Notes: generated from the sequence alone by a model not told the origin. Shown: positions 54,925 to 63,034, counted from the first letter of the stretch. The stretch is 64,000 nucleotides of DNA from Myxococcus fulvus (GCF_900111765.1 NZ_FOIB01000001.1:496001-560000), one strand, 5' to 3'. Numbers and translations: made by a program.

Positions 54925-55151
54925 ATGTCTGGTCGTAGCTTCAGGCCCATGCCAGTCCTGCGGTCCCGTGGAGCCGAGGAGAAGACGAAGCCGGTAACAG
55001 TCTCGCTCCCCATCTGGCTTGTCGAGCGGGTCGACCAACTTGCCGACGGCTCGGGTATCGCGGGCGCGGCGAGCTGGTGACGAAGGTGCTGGAGGGTGCT
55101 TTGCCTGAGCTTGAGCAGATTGCCGAGAAGGGCCCGCCCAAGGTTCGTTGA
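54925..55151 (+). pseudogene. Frameshifted ribbon-helix-helix DNA-binding protein
   Basis: From ATG 54925 (or 54949) the frame gives KPVTVSLPIWLVERVDQLADGSG, the strand and first helix of a ribbon-helix-helix (CopG/MetJ-like) protein, then meets TGA at 55078. The other frame continues with RGRGELVTKVLEGALPELEQ, the expected second helix, and stops at 55151. The shift falls at GGTATCGCGGG (about 55053-55063), where one base is missing. The intact protein would have about 75 residues. Such proteins usually act as antitoxins or self-repressors. It lies upstream of a Doc-like pair but separated by 95 bases. Confidence 0.65.
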
Positions 55152-55246
55152 CTGTCGTCACCAACAGGTCCAAGCACTGGAGTTCAACCCGCTTGACGTG
55201 CGATGTTCCTCGGCTCCAGCACTTGCAGTGAGGCAGGAGGAATACG

Positions 55247-56050
55247 GTGGGCACGCAGCTTCGCATCTACTGGGATGGGCGGACGCCTGGCCTGAAGGAG
55301 GGCCGGCTCAGCATTGCCTCGTTTGGCCCGGCCCTCCAGGCACTCCTCAAGGCTGCAAGGAACATCGCTCGCCACCAAGTTGCCGCCGCCACGGGCGATG
55401 AGGACTACAACACGGAGCGGGGCACGCGTAGCACACTGGTTGACCTCCAACTGAGCACCTACGAGGGCGGTTCTGCTCAGCCCACCCTCGACGTTGTGCC
55501 GATGCCCAGTAGCTTCGGCGCCTTCCAGGCAATCGGCGACCTTCCGGACCGGGTCACCGAGGAACTCTTCACGTCCATTGAGCAGGAGAGCACGGGGAAG
55601 CGGCGCAACCGCTTCATCAACGAGTACCTCCACTCCCTCCCTGACGACGTGGAGATTCAGCGCTACTCCATTCTCAAGAACGGCACGGAGGTGAAGACCT
55701 TCTCCATCGCCTCGCGCGATTTGATGCTGTTGGAGCCGGCTGCGGATTACCCGCGCGTCGTCATGCTTCGTGGGAAGGTGGAGGGCGTCAACTTTGGTGA
55801 GTGGAGCACCCCACGGGTGAAGTTCATCCCAATGAAGGGACGTCCATTCTCTGCCTCCGCCACGGAGGAGCAAGTCCAGCAGGCCATCCAGGTCCGCGAG
55901 AACGCAAAGGCACTCTTCGTTATGGGGGATGCCCCCCGGGTGCTGTGGATTCGAGCGGACGACGAGCGGGTCCCATCGCTATCTCCTGAGCAGCGCATCG
56001 AGCACATCGAGGAGAGGTGGGGGTCGGTTCTTGAAAGGCTGGATGACTAA
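55247..56050 (+). CDS. Partner protein of a Doc-like gene, unknown function
   Basis: GTG 55247 is preceded by AGGAGGA. 267 residues, soluble, without known motifs; conserved-looking segments are RIYWDGRTPGLKEGRLSI at the start, ATEEQVQQAIQVRENAKAL and RVLWIRADDE near the end. Its stop overlaps the next start (TAATG), so the two proteins are co-translated. I recall similar proteins encoded beside death-on-curing family genes; on that basis it may be an antitoxin or a target-binding partner, but this is inference. Base composition is less GC-biased than in flanking genes, as expected for acquired DNA. Confidence 0.7.
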   Translation: MGTQLRIYWDGRTPGLKEGRLSIASFGPALQALLKAARNIARHQVAAATGDEDYNTERGTRSTLVDLQLSTYEGGSAQPTLDVVPMPSSFGAFQAIGDLPDRVTEELFTSIEQESTGKRRNRFINEYLHSLPDDVEIQRYSILKNGTEVKTFSIASRDLMLLEPAADYPRVVMLRGKVEGVNFGEWSTPRVKFIPMKGRPFSASATEEQVQQAIQVRENAKALFVMGDAPRVLWIRADDERVPSLSPEQRIEHIEERWGSVLERLDD

Positions 56051-56520
56051 TGGGCCAGCCAGCCTCGTATGCGGCTCTCCTCAGCATGGAGCGGCTGAAG
56101 GAACTCAACGCGCGGGCGCTCCGACGGAGCGCCCAGCCAATCCATCCGGGCCAATCTCACTTCGATGACGCCGAAGCGACTCTGGGCAACGCGTGGACGG
56201 CGACGATGTACGATGTGGCTGGGGAGGAGATGCCAGAGATAGTCTTCGGCAGCTACGTCCTCTACTACTTCGCCACCAAGCAGGTGTTCCCCGACGCGAA
56301 CAAGCGCACGGGGTGGTACGCGTTCCTGGATGTGCTGGCGACCATCGACGTGACGGTCAACGCATCGGACGATGAGGCGGCAAAGTTCGTCATGGACATC
56401 GCCAACAAGGTCATTGCCGACGTCGAAGGCATTGTCGGGTGGGTGATGCCGCGCTTGGTGGAGTTGAAACGGACACCAGTCTTGGTGCCGACTGGCGCCA
56501 CTAAGCTTCAGTCTATCTGA
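56050..56520 (+). CDS. Doc/Fic-family protein lacking the catalytic histidine
   Basis: 156 residues. The Doc-type Fic core is recognisable: YYFATKQVFPDANKRTGWYAFLDVL followed by SDDEAAKFVMDIANKVI. The Fic motif is H-x-F-x-D-(G/A)-N-K-R; here the first position is Gln78 (Q-V-F-P-D-A-N-K-R-T). In Doc and other Fic enzymes that histidine is the general base for adding phosphate, AMP or other groups to a target, so this copy is probably inactive or uses different chemistry. The anion-binding NKRT is kept. Co-translated with the preceding gene. A death-on-curing toxin role is expected from the family but doubtful here. Confidence 0.8.
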   Translation: MGQPASYAALLSMERLKELNARALRRSAQPIHPGQSHFDDAEATLGNAWTATMYDVAGEEMPEIVFGSYVLYYFATKQVFPDANKRTGWYAFLDVLATIDVTVNASDDEAAKFVMDIANKVIADVEGIVGWVMPRLVELKRTPVLVPTGATKLQSI

Positions 56521-56556
56521 CAGCGCGCCGCCGTCCTGTTGACCATGCCCCTGGTT

Positions 56557-57042
56557 TCATTCATCAGCCTGAGCTGCCGCAGCAGGCTCGTACACAGGGT
56601 ACTTCGCCCGGCGCAGCGCGCTTCGGCACGTTGCCTCCAGCACTTGGCGAAGCAACCTCACCTTCTCCTGTCGTTGCTCCCAATGTCCCTGGACAACTGG
56701 AAGTGCTGTCGAGAGTCGCGCGTCGGCTTGCTCAAGTTGCTCGGCGAGAACCTCGGCCTGGACGAGTTGCTCCTCGTTTAGCGCTGCGATCTCGACACCA
56801 AAGGCCGTTCTTGCTGCCCGCAATAGGCGGACGTCAGAGGGCTGCATCTGCGATGGCAGGTCTCCCTTGAGGCACTTCTCGAGGGGGGATAGGTCAGGTG
56901 GCGCGGGTGCCGGCGCTGCGACTGGTTTGGGCTTGTGGTCCTGGTACGTCCGGTACACGCCAACGCCCGCGAAGTAGAGGATCCCCAGCGTAATGCCGAG
57001 TCCAATCAGACACCCCACATCGCTGTCGCTTGATGCGGCCAC
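56557..57042 (-). CDS. Single-pass membrane protein of unknown function
   Basis: 161 residues from a GTG start preceded by GGGGG. One transmembrane helix near the N-terminus (about 10-30, VGCLIGLGITLGILYFAGVGV), a Pro/Ala linker, then a helical, Gln/Glu/Leu-rich domain (about 65-145) that may form a coiled coil, ending with CRSALRRAKYPVY. No family recognised. It is convergent with the Doc-like gene, 36 bases away, within the accessory island. Confidence 0.65.
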   Translation of the reverse strand: MAASSDSDVGCLIGLGITLGILYFAGVGVYRTYQDHKPKPVAAPAPAPPDLSPLEKCLKGDLPSQMQPSDVRLLRAARTAFGVEIAALNEEQLVQAEVLAEQLEQADARLSTALPVVQGHWEQRQEKVRLLRQVLEATCRSALRRAKYPVYEPAAAAQADE

Positions 57043-57130
57043 ATAGCCCCCGGTTGCCGTGTTGCTGGGAGACAGTGACGCCTATCCACAACTGTGGTCA
57101 AGCCGGCGGGGTCTTGCGCATCACCCAGGG

Positions 57131-57480
57131 ATGGTGGTGACGCCGATGATGCAGCGAGGCCAGCAGGTGGACCTGCCTCCGTCACAGCAGCCGGATCCGG
57201 AGACGGCGACGCTGCGGGATCCGCTCATCCTCTCGATGATGTCGGACCGCCGCCTGTTCGTGGAGGCCGAGTCGTACGCGAACGAGAAGGCCTTCCAGGC
57301 GAGGCTCCAGGCCGCGATTCGAGCGGAGCCGGGCCGGGGGGCGCAAGGCGGACCAGTCGCTCACCCACGGTGACGTGTTGAGGGTGAGGCGACTGGCCCA
57401 GGGTGCCGGTGCGAAGCAGGTGGCGCTCGCGGTGGTGAAGCCCGGAGAGGGCGCTTCACCGTCGGCCCGCGTGTCGAGCG
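57131..57480 (+). pseudogene. Possible frameshifted gene
   Basis: From ATG 57131 one frame gives a plausible protein (DPETATLRDPLILSMMSD, then RRLFVEAESYANEKAF and QARLQAAIRAEPG) until the G-run at 57334-57340. A second frame then continues with RKADQSLTHGDVLRVRRLAQG and KQVALAVVKPGE. Both parts look coding and neither makes sense alone. A shift in the run of G is the simplest reading. The 3' end is unclear because the frame runs into the opposite-strand gene. Family unknown. Confidence 0.35.
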
Positions 57481-57481
57481 G

Positions 57482-57790
57482 TCACTCCAGCTCCAGCTCG
57501 ACACCGCCTCCGAGGCGCAGCGCGAGGTTGACCAGGGCGCCGGTGATGAGCCCGACGACGAACCCTGCGAGGCCGTAGACGATGACGGCTCCTACCATCA
57601 GGAGGAGCCCGCCACCCAATCCCAGCTCACCCAAGTGCAAGCCCTTGCCAATCATGGAGTACGTGCGAGGCGAGCCGAGCAACAGCACCGCCATGCTCGT
57701 CAGTGTTCCCACGGTGATGCCAATCAACGCATAGAAAGCACCCAGACACTTGCCGAGCGAGATGGCGCCGACGCCGCGAATCACTGTCAT
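57482..57790 (-). CDS. Small Gly-rich integral membrane protein
   Basis: ATG 57790 follows GGGGAGGA by six bases; 102 residues. Nearly the whole protein is hydrophobic with three to four transmembrane helices (GKCLGAFYALIGITVGTLTSMAVLLL; GGLLLMVGAVIVYGLAGFVVGLI in short parts), rich in glycine, ending in an acidic ELELE tail. The frame is open further upstream but that part is Arg/Pro-rich. No family is recognised. It lies alone in the accessory island; a role as immunity protein or holin-like protein is possible but unsupported. Confidence 0.6.
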   Translation of the reverse strand: MTVIRGVGAISLGKCLGAFYALIGITVGTLTSMAVLLLGSPRTYSMIGKGLHLGELGLGGGLLLMVGAVIVYGLAGFVVGLITGALVNLALRLGGGVELELE

Positions 57791-57961
57791 TCCAGATCCT
57801 CCCCCTCCGCCGGGGCTGGCGGCACTTCTCACCCCTCTAAGGGGCCGACGACCTGGGCGAAAGTGAAGCTGCCGCGGAGGTGCCGTACCTTTGTCATGGC
57901 GACCCATCAAGGGCGCCGGCATGGTGACCCTTCGATGTAGGTCATGAACTTGGCGGGTTCC

Positions 57962-58457
57962 ATGAGATGGGCAGTGCTGGTGGTGACGCTGGCGTCAGCC
58001 AGCATCGGTTGTTCCCACTCGGCAACCGGAGCGACAAGTCTACGTTATTGCCGATGACGCGAACGGTGTCGGTGTCGACAACGAGAGCGGAACTGGCGGT
58101 TCGGGTGTGGAGTCGTACTGCAATGAGCTGCAAAGGCAGTGCTTCCAAAAGTGCTGGGATCGCAAGCCAAGTATTTCAAGCATCAAGAAGGGCTCTGCGA
58201 TGCACCATCATCACTGTACCCAGATATGCCGCGAAGAGTTCATGAGGTGCATCGAGAAGCAGGAGGAGGCAGAGCGGCAGGATTCTTCGCAGAAGGAGAA
58301 GCTTCACTTCCCTACGATGGATGCCGCGCTCGTCTGGCTCAGGGAGCACAAGGCCGAGGTGGCGATTGGAACCGTTGTCATCATCGCGGGCGTGGTTGCC
58401 GCGCCCTACGTCATTACCATCGCAGCGGGTGGCGCGCTGGTTCTGGCCCCGTTGTGA
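57962..58457 (+). pseudogene. Frameshifted lipoprotein, possible remains of a SitA-like toxin
   Basis: ATG 57962 starts a lipoprotein signal (MRWAVLVVTLASASIGC, Cys17), but that frame stops at 58058. A +1 frame carries on with RQVYVIADDANGVGV, then the Cys-rich SYCNELQRQCFQKCW and HCTQICREEFMRCIE, then a hydrophobic stretch (AIGTVVIIAGVVAAPYVITI) and ends in GALVLAPL at 58457. Joined, it would be about 165 residues. Lipoproteins with Cys-rich and hydrophobic central parts followed by a variable toxin domain are exchanged between myxobacteria (Sit system, transferred by outer-membrane exchange). Here no C-terminal toxin domain follows. The link to SitA is from memory and tentative. Confidence 0.5.
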
Positions 58458-58468
58458 GCAAGTGACCT

Positions 58469-58864
58469 ATGTCCCGTGACGATATGGCGAACACCCCCGG
58501 TCTCGATTTGGACAGCATGCTGCTGGCGCTGAATCCCTTCATCGACAGTCAGGAGGAGGGCTCGAAGGAGCAGGAAGCGCTCAAGCTTGCCCAGGCTGCC
58601 CTCCTTTACATTCGGGACAGTGCGAAGGAGGCTGAGTTCGCCAGGTACTACACGCAGTTCTCCGATACCTCCTTCACGGTCGAGGTCTCCCAGGACTTCG
58701 AGTCGAGAGCGGAGGCAGACCAGTGGCTTGCCAGCGGGAAGGCCCGGGACTCCGAGCGGGTGAGAATCGCAGGCAAGGGCTACATGGTCGTCGAGGCGCA
58801 AGGACGGTTGTTGTTCATGGTTGCGCCTCTTCCCGAAGAACTGAAGACGGATGAGGCCGAATAG
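58469..58864 (+). CDS. Small acidic protein, possible immunity partner
   Basis: 131 residues starting 11 bases after the lipoprotein stop, no signal peptide or membrane segment, strongly acidic. Helical first part (SMLLALNPFIDSQEEGSKEQEALKL), then a strand-rich end (TVEVSQDFESRAEADQWL; RVRIAGKGYMVVEAQGRLLFMVAPLPEEL). Position right behind a decayed, possibly toxic lipoprotein, together with small size and acidity, fits an immunity protein. The reading frame is intact while its partner is broken, as seen for orphan immunity genes. No named family. Confidence 0.65.
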   Translation: MSRDDMANTPGLDLDSMLLALNPFIDSQEEGSKEQEALKLAQAALLYIRDSAKEAEFARYYTQFSDTSFTVEVSQDFESRAEADQWLASGKARDSERVRIAGKGYMVVEAQGRLLFMVAPLPEELKTDEAE

Positions 58865-58894
58865 GAGTCCGGTCCGCCTCGGGACGTCCCGCTG

Positions 58895-59461
58895 TCAGTC
58901 GGACTCCTCCTCGTCGAAGAGTCCGGTCGGCAGGCCGTCGATGCTGTGCGCGTTCTTCTTGCGCCGGTACTCCGTCAGCCCGTCCTCGCCCTTGTTCTCC
59001 GCCCAGCGCGTGAGCGTGGGCCTCTCAGCGGTGAACTCGTAGAGGGGCACGCTGTATCCACAGGACTTCTGCACGAGGTCGATGTCGAGCTTCACCATCT
59101 GCCGCGCCCCCAGCGGCTCCACGCCGCCGAACTCGTGGGCCAGCAGCCGCGTGTACTCGGCGCTGCCCCGACGCAGCACCTGTCCCCGCCCGTAGAGGCG
59201 CAGAATCATCGGCGGTCCCTCGAAGGCGCAGAACATGAGCGTGAGGCGTCCGTCGGCGCGCAGGTGCGCGGCCGTCTCGTTCCCGCTGCCGGTGAGGTCC
59301 AGGTAGACGACCTCGTTGGGCCCGAGCACGCGCAGCGAGTCGAGCCCCTTGGGGGACAGGTTCACCCGACCCGTGCTGGCGGCGGAGGCCGTGAAGAACA
59401 TCCGCTGGCGCAGGATGAAGTCGCGGTGGAGGGGCTCGAGGTGCGGATATTGGGTGGCCAT
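58895..59461 (-). CDS. Pyridoxamine 5'-phosphate oxidase family protein
   Basis: ATG 59461 gives 188 residues (the frame is open 17 codons more without a ribosome site). The split-barrel flavin-binding pattern is visible: FFTASAASTGRVNLSPKGLDSLRVLGPNEVVYLDLTG in short steps, then LTLMFCAFEGPPMILRLYGRG. This is the general FMN-binding PNPOx-like family, whose members reduce or oxidise varied small molecules or handle heme; true PdxH activity is not implied. It is divergent from the PAP2 gene and lies just outside the accessory island. Confidence 0.87.
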   Translation of the reverse strand: MATQYPHLEPLHRDFILRQRMFFTASAASTGRVNLSPKGLDSLRVLGPNEVVYLDLTGSGNETAAHLRADGRLTLMFCAFEGPPMILRLYGRGQVLRRGSAEYTRLLAHEFGGVEPLGARQMVKLDIDLVQKSCGYSVPLYEFTAERPTLTRWAENKGEDGLTEYRRKKNAHSIDGLPTGLFDEEESD

Positions 59462-59546
59462 GAGGAGCGTCCCTAGGGAAGGCGCGTCGAAGGCGTGGAG
59501 GACAGCGGACACTCATCGCTTCCCAGGAGTCGCGGGGCGCGCATCC

Positions 59547-60302
59547 ATGCATAGTGTCACGAACATGTGGCGTGGCTTGTGGGCTCAGTGGGCGAGGATG
59601 TCGGACCGGAACGTGGCGGTGACGCGGCTCTTCGGGATGCTGCTGCTCCTGGCGGTGTGCTGCCTGGGCTTCATCGCGCTCTCGGACGAGGTGTCGGAGG
59701 GCGAGACCCAGGACTTCGACGAGCGCGTGCTGCGGCTCTTGCGCAGCCCCGAGGACCCGTCCCTTCCGCGAGGACCCTGGTGGCTGCGGCTCACCGCGGA
59801 GGACGTGACGTCGCTCGGCGGCGCGCCGGTGCTCTTCCTGGTGACGCTGGCCGTGTGCGGCTTCCTGCTGCTGGTGCGTCGCTACCGGACGCTGCTGCTC
59901 GTCCTCCTCGCCACCGTGGGCGGCACGCTGCTCAACGGCCTGCTCAAGCAGTTCTTCTCGCGCCCCCGTCCCTCCGTGGTGCCGCACCTCAAGGAGGTGA
60001 TGACGACCAGCTTCCCGAGCGGCCACGCGATGCTGTCCGCCATCGTCTACCTCACCCTGGGCGCGCTCCTGGCGCAGCTCACCGAGCGCCGACGCCTCAA
60101 GGCGTACATCCTCACCGTGTCGCTCCTGCTTCCGCTGCTCGTGGGCCTGACGCGCGTGTACCTGGGCGTGCACTACCCCACGGACGTGCTGGGCGGCTGG
60201 GTGGCGGGGCTCGCGTGGGCGCTGCTCACCGCGCTCTCCGCGCGCGGCCTGCGCCGTCGCAGCCCGGCCCTGCGTGAAGAGGCCCGGCGTCAGGTGGAGT
60301 GA
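59547..60302 (+). CDS. PAP2-family membrane phosphatase
   Basis: 251 residues from ATG 59547 (ATG 59565 is another choice; neither has a good ribosome site). Five or six transmembrane helices carry the three motifs of lipid phosphatases: K-x6-RP in KQFFSRPRP, PSGH in FPSGHAM, and the third motif in TRVYLGVHYPTD with its catalytic His. Family members remove phosphate from undecaprenyl pyrophosphate, phosphatidate or phosphatidylglycerophosphate, with the active site facing the periplasm. Which substrate applies is open. Single gene. Confidence 0.92.
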   Translation: MHSVTNMWRGLWAQWARMSDRNVAVTRLFGMLLLLAVCCLGFIALSDEVSEGETQDFDERVLRLLRSPEDPSLPRGPWWLRLTAEDVTSLGGAPVLFLVTLAVCGFLLLVRRYRTLLLVLLATVGGTLLNGLLKQFFSRPRPSVVPHLKEVMTTSFPSGHAMLSAIVYLTLGALLAQLTERRRLKAYILTVSLLLPLLVGLTRVYLGVHYPTDVLGGWVAGLAWALLTALSARGLRRRSPALREEARRQVE

Positions 60303-60400
60303 ACGCAGCCCTCGTCCACCAGGGCGCTCGGTCGCCCGGTCGACGACTTCCGGACCCTCTCAGCGGTCGAGAGCGGACGACCCTCGCCTCCTCACCCACG

Positions 60401-60429
60401 AAAAAGCCCCCACGGGCCTCCCGCTGGGC
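60401..60429 (-). terminator. Orphan intrinsic terminator on the minus strand
   Basis: Read on the minus strand, GCCC-N2-CGGG-N3-CCCG-N2-GGGGC is followed directly by TTTTT, a classic intrinsic terminator and rare in this window. No minus-strand gene lies upstream of it (the next genes to the right are all on the plus strand), so it would end an antisense or small unannotated transcript. Confidence 0.5.
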
Positions 60430-60506
60430 GAAAGTCGCGCTCCCGTGCGCCGTCCATCCCGCTGCCCTCCGTGCCGTCCGCTCCCACCTCGCGCGGGGTG
60501 CGCGGC

Positions 60507-62255
60507 ATGAGCGTGTGGAGCTGGCTGGGCCGGTGGCTTCCCTTCGCTCGCGGCGAGCACGTCCCCATCTTCTACGACGAGGACTACCGCCTCCCGCTCA
60601 CCGGCATCGAGACCACCGTCGGCGTCGAGCCTCGCGGCGTGGACTTCACCACCTGGTATCTGCTCGAGAAGCACGTCGTCCGCCCAGAGGACGTCTACCA
60701 CCCCAGGCAGGTCAGCTACGCGGAGCTGTCCCGCGTCCACGACGCCGCCTACCTGGAGTCCCTCGGCCAGCCCGAGACGCTCGCCCGCATCTACGCGGTG
60801 GACCCGTCCGAGGTCCCCGTCGACACGCTCCTCTCCAACGTGCGCCTCGTCTGCGGCGGAACCCTGGGCGCCGCCCGGCTCGCGTTCGGCCGCCGGGGCC
60901 CCGTGGTCAACATGGCCGGCGGCTTCCATCACGCCGCTCCAGGACGCGGTGGCGGCTTCTGCGCCGTCAACGACATCGCCGTGGCGCTCGCCGCCCTGCA
61001 GGCCGATGGCTACGAAGGCCAGACGGTCGTCCTCGACCTGGACGCGCACCCACCCGACGGCACCGCCGAGTGTCTCGCCGGCCACCCCAAGGTGTGGATC
61101 GGCTCTCTGTCCGGCAGCGACTGGGGCTCGCTGCCCGAAGGCGTCGACGAGACGCGCGTGCCCGAGGGCGTCACCGACGAGCAGTACCTCGCCCTCCTGG
61201 AGGCGATGCTCGCGCGCATGCCCAAGCCGCGCCTCGCCTTCGTCATCGCGGGCTGCGACGTGCTCGCCGGAGACCGCTTCGGCCGCGTGGGCCTCACCGT
61301 GAAGGGCGCGCGGCGCAGGGACGAGCTCCTCGCCCGGGCGCTGCGCGGCGTGCCCAGCGTGTGGCTCCCCGGCGGCGGCTACCACGCCGAGTCGTGGAAG
61401 GTCTTCGCCGGCACGGTGCTCGTGCTGTCCGGCATGGCGGGCCGTCGCATCAAGGCGCGCTATGACCCGATGAGCGCCCGCTACCAACGCATCTCCCGGA
61501 TGCTGTCCCAGGAGGGCGCGCCGCTCGATGAGCCGCTGACGCTCGAGGACCTGGAAGGCTCACTGGGCCTGGGCGGCGCCGTGCAGCCGCGCGTGCTCGG
61601 CTTCTACACGGCGCAGTCGCTCGAGTACGCGCTGTTCCGCTACGGCCTGCTGTGGCAGGTGGAGCGCCTGGGCTACAGCCGCCCCCGCGTGGAGGTCAGC
61701 TCCACCGGCGCGGGAGACCGCATCAAGGTCCTGGGCCGCGCGGGAGGCGAGGAGCACCTGCTGGTGGACGTCGTCGTGGAGAAGCGCTCCATCACCGGCG
61801 AGCCGTACTTCTTCGTCAACTGGCTCAGCCTGCGCCACCCCCGCGCGCGCTTCAGCGAGCGGCGTCCCCAGCTCCCCGGCCAGGACGTGCCCGGCCTGGG
61901 GCTCGCGCGCGAGGCCACGGAGATGTTCGTGCTCATGGCGCGGCGCCTGGGGCTCGCGGGCGTGGCCTTCCGCCCCATGTGGTACCACCTGGCCGTCGTG
62001 GCCCGCGCGCGCTTCCGCTTCGCCGACCCCGCCAGGCAGGGGCGCTTCGAGGCGATGATGCGTGACCTCGCGTCCATGCCGCTGCTGGAGGCCACGCGCG
62101 CGATGGCCGAGGGCCGCGTGCTGCTCGACGGCGAGCCCTACCGCTGGGAGGCCGACGACATGGTGCTGCCGCTCGAGCCTGGCCCCGTCGACACCGACGC
62201 CATCGCCGCCGAGCGCGAGCGCCACCACTTCACCGTGGAGCCGAGGCTCGGCTGA
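60507..62255 (+). CDS. Histone-deacetylase-superfamily protein with C-terminal extension
   Basis: 582 residues from ATG 60507. The N-terminal half (about 15-330) is an arginase/deacetylase-fold HDAC domain: GGFHHAAPGRGGGFCAVND (His141, His142), DLDAHPPDGTAE (zinc ligands Asp179, His181), CDVLAGDRFG (Asp251) and PGGGYH. Compared with typical class I/II proteins, DVHHGNGT is DAHPPDGT and GADVL is GCDVL. Bacterial relatives deacetylate acetyl-lysine, polyamines or acetoin-linked targets. The C-terminal 250 residues (LGGAVQPRVLGFYTAQSLEYALFRYGLL) are of unknown fold, conserved-looking. No regulator is adjacent. Confidence 0.85.
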   Translation: MSVWSWLGRWLPFARGEHVPIFYDEDYRLPLTGIETTVGVEPRGVDFTTWYLLEKHVVRPEDVYHPRQVSYAELSRVHDAAYLESLGQPETLARIYAVDPSEVPVDTLLSNVRLVCGGTLGAARLAFGRRGPVVNMAGGFHHAAPGRGGGFCAVNDIAVALAALQADGYEGQTVVLDLDAHPPDGTAECLAGHPKVWIGSLSGSDWGSLPEGVDETRVPEGVTDEQYLALLEAMLARMPKPRLAFVIAGCDVLAGDRFGRVGLTVKGARRRDELLARALRGVPSVWLPGGGYHAESWKVFAGTVLVLSGMAGRRIKARYDPMSARYQRISRMLSQEGAPLDEPLTLEDLEGSLGLGGAVQPRVLGFYTAQSLEYALFRYGLLWQVERLGYSRPRVEVSSTGAGDRIKVLGRAGGEEHLLVDVVVEKRSITGEPYFFVNWLSLRHPRARFSERRPQLPGQDVPGLGLAREATEMFVLMARRLGLAGVAFRPMWYHLAVVARARFRFADPARQGRFEAMMRDLASMPLLEATRAMAEGRVLLDGEPYRWEADDMVLPLEPGPVDTDAIAAERERHHFTVEPRLG

Positions 62256-62293
62256 GTCACCGCGCCTCCGCGCGGACATGGTAGGCAGGAAAC

Positions 62294-62953
62294 GTGGACC
62301 TGGACGCGCTCCGCCGTGAGCAGCACAAACGCAGACTCTCCTGGATGCCGTGGCTCTACTTCGTCCTCAAGCCCCGACACCGGGGCTGGGCGGAGGCCTG
62401 GCAGCAGGAGGTCCAGGCGCTCCTGATGGAGCTGGAGACGGTCACCATCGCCGAGGGCTGCTTCGTCGCCCCCGAGGCCCGCATCTTCGCCGAGCCCGGT
62501 CGCACCGTCGCCCTGGGCCCCGGGTGCAGCATCGCCGCGGAGGCCTTCGTCCACGGGCCCGTCACCCTCGGTCCGCGCGTGAGCCTCAACGCCCGCGTGA
62601 GCCTGGATGGCGGCGCGGCCGGCATCCGCGTGGGAGAGGGCACCCGCATCGCCAGCGGCGCCACCCTCTACGCCTTCGACCACGGCCTCGCCCCGGACCG
62701 CCCCGTGCGTGACCAGCCCGTCACGTCCCGAGGTATCAATGTGGGCGCGGATGTATGGATAGGTGCCAACGCGGGCGTGACGGATGGCGTCACGATTGGC
62801 GACCACGCGGTGGTGGGCATGGGGGCCGTCGTCACTCGCGACGTGCCGCCCTGGGCCATCGTCGGCGGGGTGCCCGCCCGCGTGCTCGGCGACCGCCGCG
62901 AGCGCCCCCGCTCGGGGATGCCGGGCGGGTGGGAGCCAGGCGACCAGGGGTGA
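62294..62953 (+). CDS. Hexapeptide-repeat acyltransferase
   Basis: 219 residues from GTG 62294. After a helical lead (residues 1-50) the rest is a left-handed beta-helix of hexapeptide repeats ending in GADVWIGANAGVTDGVTIGDHAVVGMGAVVTRDVPPWAIVGGVPARVLG, with the catalytic-type His in YAFDHG. This matches maltose/galactoside O-acetyltransferase-like enzymes (LbetaH, PF00132 type), which transfer acetyl groups to sugars or antibiotics. The leading extension is longer than usual. The gene is 38 bases after the HDAC-family gene on the same strand and may be in one transcript. Confidence 0.9.
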   Translation: MDLDALRREQHKRRLSWMPWLYFVLKPRHRGWAEAWQQEVQALLMELETVTIAEGCFVAPEARIFAEPGRTVALGPGCSIAAEAFVHGPVTLGPRVSLNARVSLDGGAAGIRVGEGTRIASGATLYAFDHGLAPDRPVRDQPVTSRGINVGADVWIGANAGVTDGVTIGDHAVVGMGAVVTRDVPPWAIVGGVPARVLGDRRERPRSGMPGGWEPGDQG

Positions 62954-63034
62954 ACCTTCTCCGCCTTCATTGACTTCCCGACATTCGCCGGCCCTATGCT
63001 GGAGGGGAGGTCGCCACCGGGAGGGGCACAGGGT

